DNA from: JBBDIO01 sp040880365
GTDB taxonomy: Bacteria; Chloroflexota; Anaerolineae; Caldilineales; Caldilineaceae
Reading direction: 5' to 3'
Assembly (NCBI GenBank): GCA_040880365.1
Contig: JBBDIO010000021.1
Span: 1-8,717, forward strand
Length of the DNA stretch: 8,717 nt
The translations under genes and the position numbers were made by a program. This document shows, piece after piece, positions 4,648 to 8,717 of this stretch (positions within the stretch are counted from its first letter, which is position 1; each line of letters opens with the position of its first letter). The notes below the pieces were generated by a model. The model was not told the DNA's origin, made no database searches, and worked only from the letters and a program-made list of their open reading frames with translations.

Positions 4648-7611
4648 TTATTCAATTACGGTCAGTTCGGCGAGCTGGACCAGGTCTTCGCCTTTTTGCG
4701 TCAGCAGGCGCGGCAAATCGGGCGCATTGGGGTTGTAAACGGCAGCCACCAGGCGATAGGTTCCGGGCGTGGTGGGTACATCTACAAAGACCGACTGCAA
4801 TTCTACCTGGCCCGAAAGCCAGTTGGACGAGCCGCCGGGCAGCGAGAGATCGGCCTGGGTTGCGGGGCGGTTGTCGGCGCCCAGCCACTGCACCGAAACC
4901 GTATAGTCATCGGTTATGGCACCGGCGGCGCGCCAGACCAGGGTCAGCGCGACCTGTCCGCCTGCGCGCGGGGTAAAGTCGAGCAGTTCGATCACGCCCA
5001 ACAGATGGAGTTGTTGGGCAAAGGTGCGTTCGATGGCAGTGGTATAGGCGGGTGCGGTATAGCGGCGTGTGCTGCCCAAAATGCGCATGGGCACGCGGAT
5101 ATACGCGCCGGCATCGAGCGTAGTGCCGATCTCCAGCCAGTAATCATCGGGCGGCAGGTTCAGGGGCGGACGCCATTGTTGCAGGCTGCGCAGCATTTCA
5201 CCCGTGGGCCATTCGGGACCCGGCAACGGGGTGATGGCGACAGTCTGTTCACCCAGGATGGCGTCGGACTCGCGCACGCGCCAGCGCAGATGCAGGTCGA
5301 AATCGGCAGGCGGCGGCGCATCGGCGTACCAGTGCAGCTCGGTGGGAATGGCCTGGCCCGGTTCCGCCTGTTCGGTATCAATGGCGACTTCCAGCCAGAG
5401 ATCCGGGGCCAGCTCGGCAAAGGCGACGCGTGCGTCATCGGTAGCCGCGGCGCGGGGGCCGATGGTCGGCACGGGCAGCTGAATATCCATAATGGCATGT
5501 TTGCCCAGGGGCTGGCCGCTCTCGCCCAGAATGTCCAGCCCGCTCAGATCGCCATCGATATCGTAGACGCCCACGCGCAGGCGATACGTGCCGGGCAGCG
5601 CGCCCGGCCCGGCCCAGGCCGCGGCCGGTATGCGCCCCAATGTGATCTGATCCTGCTGCCAGCGAAAGACGGGATACTCGAAGCCCGCGGGACGGCGGTC
5701 TTCCATGCGATGATAGAGCAATCCCTGTTCGGTCGAAAGCTGGGCGGTGATGCGCAGATCGGCGGGCGGGGCCTCGGCAGCGGGATGTAATTGCCAGAAG
5801 AGCAGCAAGTCGCCGTTTTCCGCCACAGTCGAATCCAGCAGATAGATTTGATGGGCGAAATTGGCGCTGACAGGCGAAATGCCTGTGGGTTCAACCAGCA
5901 CGGCATTGGCCTGGATATCGGTGTAGTGTGCCAGCCCGATGTGCCAGAATTCGTTGCGCACGGGACGTTCTGTGCCGGCGATTTCCAGTTGCAGCGGCAC
6001 AATCTGCATGGGGTCTACAATGTCTTCCTGCCATTGCACCAGCCAGACATCGTCCTTGCCCTGAAGCTGCTGGCGCAGGGGATGCGCGGTGGTAGCAAAA
6101 TCCAGAATCGCATTGACATCGAGAATTTCCAGATCGGGCAGGCGCAGGGGCGGCAGATCGGGCGCGTAATAGTTCCACACAGGCCAGGCGTGTCCGCTCA
6201 CCAGCACAACCTGGTCGGTCGCGCCCCAAAGCTGGTCGGTAGCGTCTTTGGCGGGGGCGTCTTTGGCTTCCGCATGTTTGGCTTCGACACGGGCGCGGAT
6301 AAACGCGCTCAACTCGCGCCATTCGGCTTTGGTATAGGCGGGGTCGCTGTACCAATTGTAGTTGGCGAGGGTAAAGACACCGACAAGAAAGAGCGTGAGC
6401 AGCGTGCCTGTGACGAGGCGGACAACGCTGAACAGTGTGCGGCGCGCGGTGTGTGGTGCAGGGAAGATTTGCGCCAGGCTCGCACTCCACAGCAGGAGCA
6501 GGCCGGGGAGGGCGATCATGGCGTAGCGCGCGTTAAATTTAGGCACGAGGAGGGCCAATCCCAGAATGCCCGCGACCGGCAACAGTAGCCATAGCAGGCC
6601 GATGAGCAGCGCGCGCCGGCGCTGGTATCCGCCAAAGAGCAGAACCAGAATTGCCACTCCTGTGACCCCGCCAAAGCCCCAGAGCAAAAGCGTGGCGTGC
6701 GCTTCGGGCATGGTTTCGCCCGACGTAAAGCGATTCGCTACGTGGCGCATGGCTTCATCCAGCTTGAATTCGCCTTCCCAATAGCTGGCATCGGTGGAAA
6801 GCTGGCCGAACAAGGCCGATAGCCACGGCGCAAAGAGCAGCAACACAGTCAGATTTGCCAGCACAAATGCGCCTATGCGCCCGCGCACGCTGGGTGCAGG
6901 CGCAGTCGCGTGCTCTGGGGGCGCGGCCTCTGGTGTGGACGGAATAGGTGAGGGCAGAGGCCGGAAGAACAGCAGATCGAGCAGGAAAACGATGCCCAGG
7001 GCGGCAATATAGAAAAACGCGAAATAGTGGGTATAGGCTGCGGCAGTTGCCAGGAGCACATAGCCGGCCCAATAGCCCGGCGCGGGCAGGCGGTTCCCGC
7101 GCCGGGAAAGCACATAGTAGGCAAGCGCGACGGCCAGCACAGTGAGCATGGAATACATGCGCGCTTCCTGGCTATAGTAGACCAGCAGGGGATGCGCGGC
7201 TGCCAGCAAGGCGGCGATGATTCCCGCGCTGCGCCGGTGGGCCACGCGGCAGGTCAACGCGGCCAACAGGGGCGGGAGCAGCACGCCAAAGAAGACGGAT
7301 GGAAAGCGCAGACTCCATTCACTCCAGCCCGCGAGCCGTCCCCACAGCGCAACCACATAATAGTAGAGCGGGGGCTGGATATCGGCATAGGTCCAGCGGG
7401 TGAGATTTGCCAGCGTGCGCTGGGTGATCTCCGCGGTTACGCCTTCATCGTACCAGAGACTTTGCCCATCGAGCAGAAACAGGCGCAGGCCCGCGGCCAC
7501 CAGCGTGAGCGCAACCAGCGCCAGGTGGAAAGCGCGCGTGCTGGGCGCAGATGCTGCGTGCGCATTTCCGGGAGGCAAGGTGCCAAGGTTCGGGCGGTTA
7601 GGTAGCTGCAT
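4648..7611 (-). CDS. GT-C integral membrane glycosyltransferase with three C-terminal beta-sandwich repeats
   Basis: A 987-residue enzyme of the GT39/GT83-like (PMT/ArnT) type. This family transfers a sugar from a polyprenyl-phosphate carrier to an acceptor outside the cytoplasm. About 12 membrane segments lie within residues 28-416. The first outer loop carries the acidic motif WYDEG (53-57), with the probable catalytic Asp55 or Glu56. DIQPPLYYY (77-85), YYSQEARMYSM (145-155) and FNARYAMIALPG (359-370) are further family signatures. Residues about 430-550 form a soluble segment that includes a pentapeptide repeat at 444-458. The region from about 555 to the end appears to hold three diverged beta-sandwich units. 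In these, a strand with L-x-W (604-606, 759-761, 891-893) leads to a closing hairpin such as PGTYRLRVGVYD (673-684) or PGTYRLVAAVYN (949-960). Typical enzymes of this fold are about 450-600 residues, so the tail adds over 400. The start at 7611 lacks a clear ribosome-binding site and lies 22 bp after the upstream gene. Fold assignment is strong; donor, acceptor and the role of the tail are unknown. Confidence 0.9.
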   Translation of the reverse strand: MQLPNRPNLGTLPPGNAHAASAPSTRAFHLALVALTLVAAGLRLFLLDGQSLWYDEGVTAEITQRTLANLTRWTYADIQPPLYYYVVALWGRLAGWSEWSLRFPSVFFGVLLPPLLAALTCRVAHRRSAGIIAALLAAAHPLLVYYSQEARMYSMLTVLAVALAYYVLSRRGNRLPAPGYWAGYVLLATAAAYTHYFAFFYIAALGIVFLLDLLFFRPLPSPIPSTPEAAPPEHATAPAPSVRGRIGAFVLANLTVLLLFAPWLSALFGQLSTDASYWEGEFKLDEAMRHVANRFTSGETMPEAHATLLLWGFGGVTGVAILVLLFGGYQRRRALLIGLLWLLLPVAGILGLALLVPKFNARYAMIALPGLLLLWSASLAQIFPAPHTARRTLFSVVRLVTGTLLTLFLVGVFTLANYNWYSDPAYTKAEWRELSAFIRARVEAKHAEAKDAPAKDATDQLWGATDQVVLVSGHAWPVWNYYAPDLPPLRLPDLEILDVNAILDFATTAHPLRQQLQGKDDVWLVQWQEDIVDPMQIVPLQLEIAGTERPVRNEFWHIGLAHYTDIQANAVLVEPTGISPVSANFAHQIYLLDSTVAENGDLLLFWQLHPAAEAPPADLRITAQLSTEQGLLYHRMEDRRPAGFEYPVFRWQQDQITLGRIPAAAWAGPGALPGTYRLRVGVYDIDGDLSGLDILGESGQPLGKHAIMDIQLPVPTIGPRAAATDDARVAFAELAPDLWLEVAIDTEQAEPGQAIPTELHWYADAPPPADFDLHLRWRVRESDAILGEQTVAITPLPGPEWPTGEMLRSLQQWRPPLNLPPDDYWLEIGTTLDAGAYIRVPMRILGSTRRYTAPAYTTAIERTFAQQLHLLGVIELLDFTPRAGGQVALTLVWRAAGAITDDYTVSVQWLGADNRPATQADLSLPGGSSNWLSGQVELQSVFVDVPTTPGTYRLVAAVYNPNAPDLPRLLTQKGEDLVQLAELTVIE
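6242..6282. repeat. 15-bp tandem repeat inside the GT-C gene
   Basis: On the plus strand GCGTCTTTGGC occurs at 6242-6252 and 6257-6267, and a 9-of-11 match follows at 6272-6282, giving a 15-bp period over three copies. In the coding frame it reads AKHAE, AKDAP, AKDAT (residues 444-458). Next to it, CTGGTCGGT repeats at 6211-6219 and 6232-6240 (21-bp period, coding ATDQ twice). The array lies in the soluble linker after the last membrane segment, where length change is likely tolerated. Confidence 0.7.
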
Positions 7612-7633
7612 GAATGGCGTGGGTCACGGCGGG

Positions 7634-8713
7634 CTAGTCGGCATCGACCGGCGTATGGGGGGCGTCGCCGTGCGCGTGCGCCGGTTTATCGTGCAGGCGG
7701 CGACTGTGGGTGGAGGTCTGCGCGCTCCAGTGGAGCGGGGCGTTGGCTGCGGTGTGGGCTGCGGCGGCAATTCGGCGCTCCCACAGCGCGGCCAGCCCGG
7801 CCAGAATCAGCTCGCCTGCCATTGTCCACAGGCGCATGGCAAGCGCAATCACCGTGATCACGGCCACCGGCAGGTAGGGCGCAAGAAAGAGCATCAGCGC
7901 GCCTTCGCGCACCCCAAAGCCGCTGGGTGTGAAAAAGCTGATAAAACCGATCGCATAGGCAACAGGATAGATGACGGTGAGTCGCAGTCCCAGTTCCAGC
8001 AGTTGCCCGCGCGCATAGTCGCCCAGGCTAAAGGCCAACAGGGCAAACGTTGCGCCCCACATGATCCAATTGAGCACTGTGACCAGAAACGCGCTGAACA
8101 GCGTGCCGCGTGTGAGCGTACTGCTGAGCGCGTCGCGGCGCACTTTGCGCAGCAGCCAATTGAGCAGATGCATTAGCCACGTGGGATTGATGAGAAAAAT
8201 GAGCAGCGGCAGCAGCGACAGACCCGCGGGCAGCCAGCGCGGGATGACGCCCAACACGGCGTGCAGATTGGCGTCGCTTTCCAGTAGAAAATAGAGACCG
8301 GCAATCGGGGCTGTGCCGAGCAGGGTGATGACCTGATAGATGATCACGCTCGCCATAGTCGTTTCGGCGCGTATACCGTGGCGATGGCAGAGAAATGTCA
8401 GGCTTAGCGGTTGCCACACGTTGCCGGGAATATAACGGACGATGGCGCTTTGAAACCAGATGCGCGCCGAATCGGACAGGGGCAAATTTCCGCCCAGGCG
8501 TTGCAGCAGAAAGCGCCAGATCCAGATTTCCACGGCCCAGGTGAGCAGGAGCAGTCCTGTGGCGGCGGCGAACCAGACCATGTCCAGACGCCAGGGATAG
8601 GCGCGCAATTCGCCCCATTGATTCCCGATCAGGTAGACAATGAAGATGCCGGCTGCAATCAGGAACAGGGGCTGAATCCAACGGAGGAGCGTAGCTGGTT
8701 GACCGTTACTCAT
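7634..8713 (-). CDS. UPF0104/LPG-synthase-TM family polytopic membrane protein (flippase-like)
   Basis: A 359-residue integral membrane protein of the family that includes the transmembrane half of lysylphosphatidylglycerol synthase (MprF). Relatives are thought to flip or handle lipids, and many are encoded next to glycosyltransferases; only the membrane part is present here, with no aminoacyl-transfer domain. About eight hydrophobic segments can be seen (for example 13-30, 45-68, 118-144, 153-176, 203-230, 240-262 and 280-312). The family signatures are VRYIPGNVWQ at 92-101 and FFTPSGFGVREG at 260-271. Residues 313-359 form a hydrophilic tail with seven histidines. The ATG at 8713 gives a normal N-terminus, but only four bases lie upstream of it, so the start and any promoter cannot be confirmed. 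It is the first visible gene of the operon and ends 22 bp before the GT-C gene. A role in moving the lipid-linked intermediate used by the neighbouring enzymes is inferred. Confidence 0.87.
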   Translation of the reverse strand: MSNGQPATLLRWIQPLFLIAAGIFIVYLIGNQWGELRAYPWRLDMVWFAAATGLLLLTWAVEIWIWRFLLQRLGGNLPLSDSARIWFQSAIVRYIPGNVWQPLSLTFLCHRHGIRAETTMASVIIYQVITLLGTAPIAGLYFLLESDANLHAVLGVIPRWLPAGLSLLPLLIFLINPTWLMHLLNWLLRKVRRDALSSTLTRGTLFSAFLVTVLNWIMWGATFALLAFSLGDYARGQLLELGLRLTVIYPVAYAIGFISFFTPSGFGVREGALMLFLAPYLPVAVITVIALAMRLWTMAGELILAGLAALWERRIAAAAHTAANAPLHWSAQTSTHSRRLHDKPAHAHGDAPHTPVDAD

Positions 8714-8717
8714 AGAT

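Noticed and set aside
4573..6588. Two adjoining plus-strand open frames (405 and 265 codons) opposite the GT-C gene
   Set aside because: Their translations are Gly/Arg/Gln-rich with no family motif, while the minus strand gives a coherent GT-C protein throughout.

Overview
The window is GC-rich, densely coding DNA. It looks like Chloroflexota (Anaerolineae/Caldilineae-type). This is an inference from gene style: a very long GT-C glycosyltransferase with beta-sandwich tails, a UPF0104-type membrane protein, a lipoprotein with FlgD-like Ig modules, and a Rad50-like SbcC beside them. No rRNA or marker gene is present to fix the taxonomy. I see no tRNA, rRNA, CRISPR array, transposase or phage gene.

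Layout: the left edge (1-1086, plus strand) holds the C-terminal part of an SbcC/Rad50-type DNA-repair ATPase. It converges, across only 24 bp, on a block of five minus-strand genes filling the rest of the window. In transcription order these are: a UPF0104/LPG-synthase-TM-type polytopic membrane protein (8713-7634); a 987-residue GT-C integral membrane glycosyltransferase with a large extracytoplasmic tail (7611-4648); a 479-residue lipoprotein (4556-3117); a GT2 glycosyltransferase of the rhamnosyltransferase type (3111-2017); and a second GT2 glycosyltransferase of the WaaE type (1959-1111). Gaps are 22, 91, 5 and 57 bp, so the block is probably one operon whose promoter lies at or beyond the right edge.

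Likely joint role (inference): assembly of a cell-surface glycan or glycolipid. The two GT2 enzymes would add sugars on the cytoplasmic face. The GT-C enzyme would use polyprenyl-phosphate-linked sugars on the outer face. The UPF0104 protein may move or organise lipid carriers. The lipoprotein is an extracytoplasmic partner of unknown function. The sugars and the acceptor cannot be read from the sequence.

The least ordinary features are the three diverged beta-sandwich repeats in the tail of the GT-C enzyme, the lipoprotein with two FlgD-like modules and an unassigned C-terminal domain embedded in the glycosyltransferase operon, and two independent in-frame expansions of 15-bp tandem repeats (three copies each) in two of the genes, one of which is also palindromic. 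I found no clear sign of a wholly new defence or mobile system.
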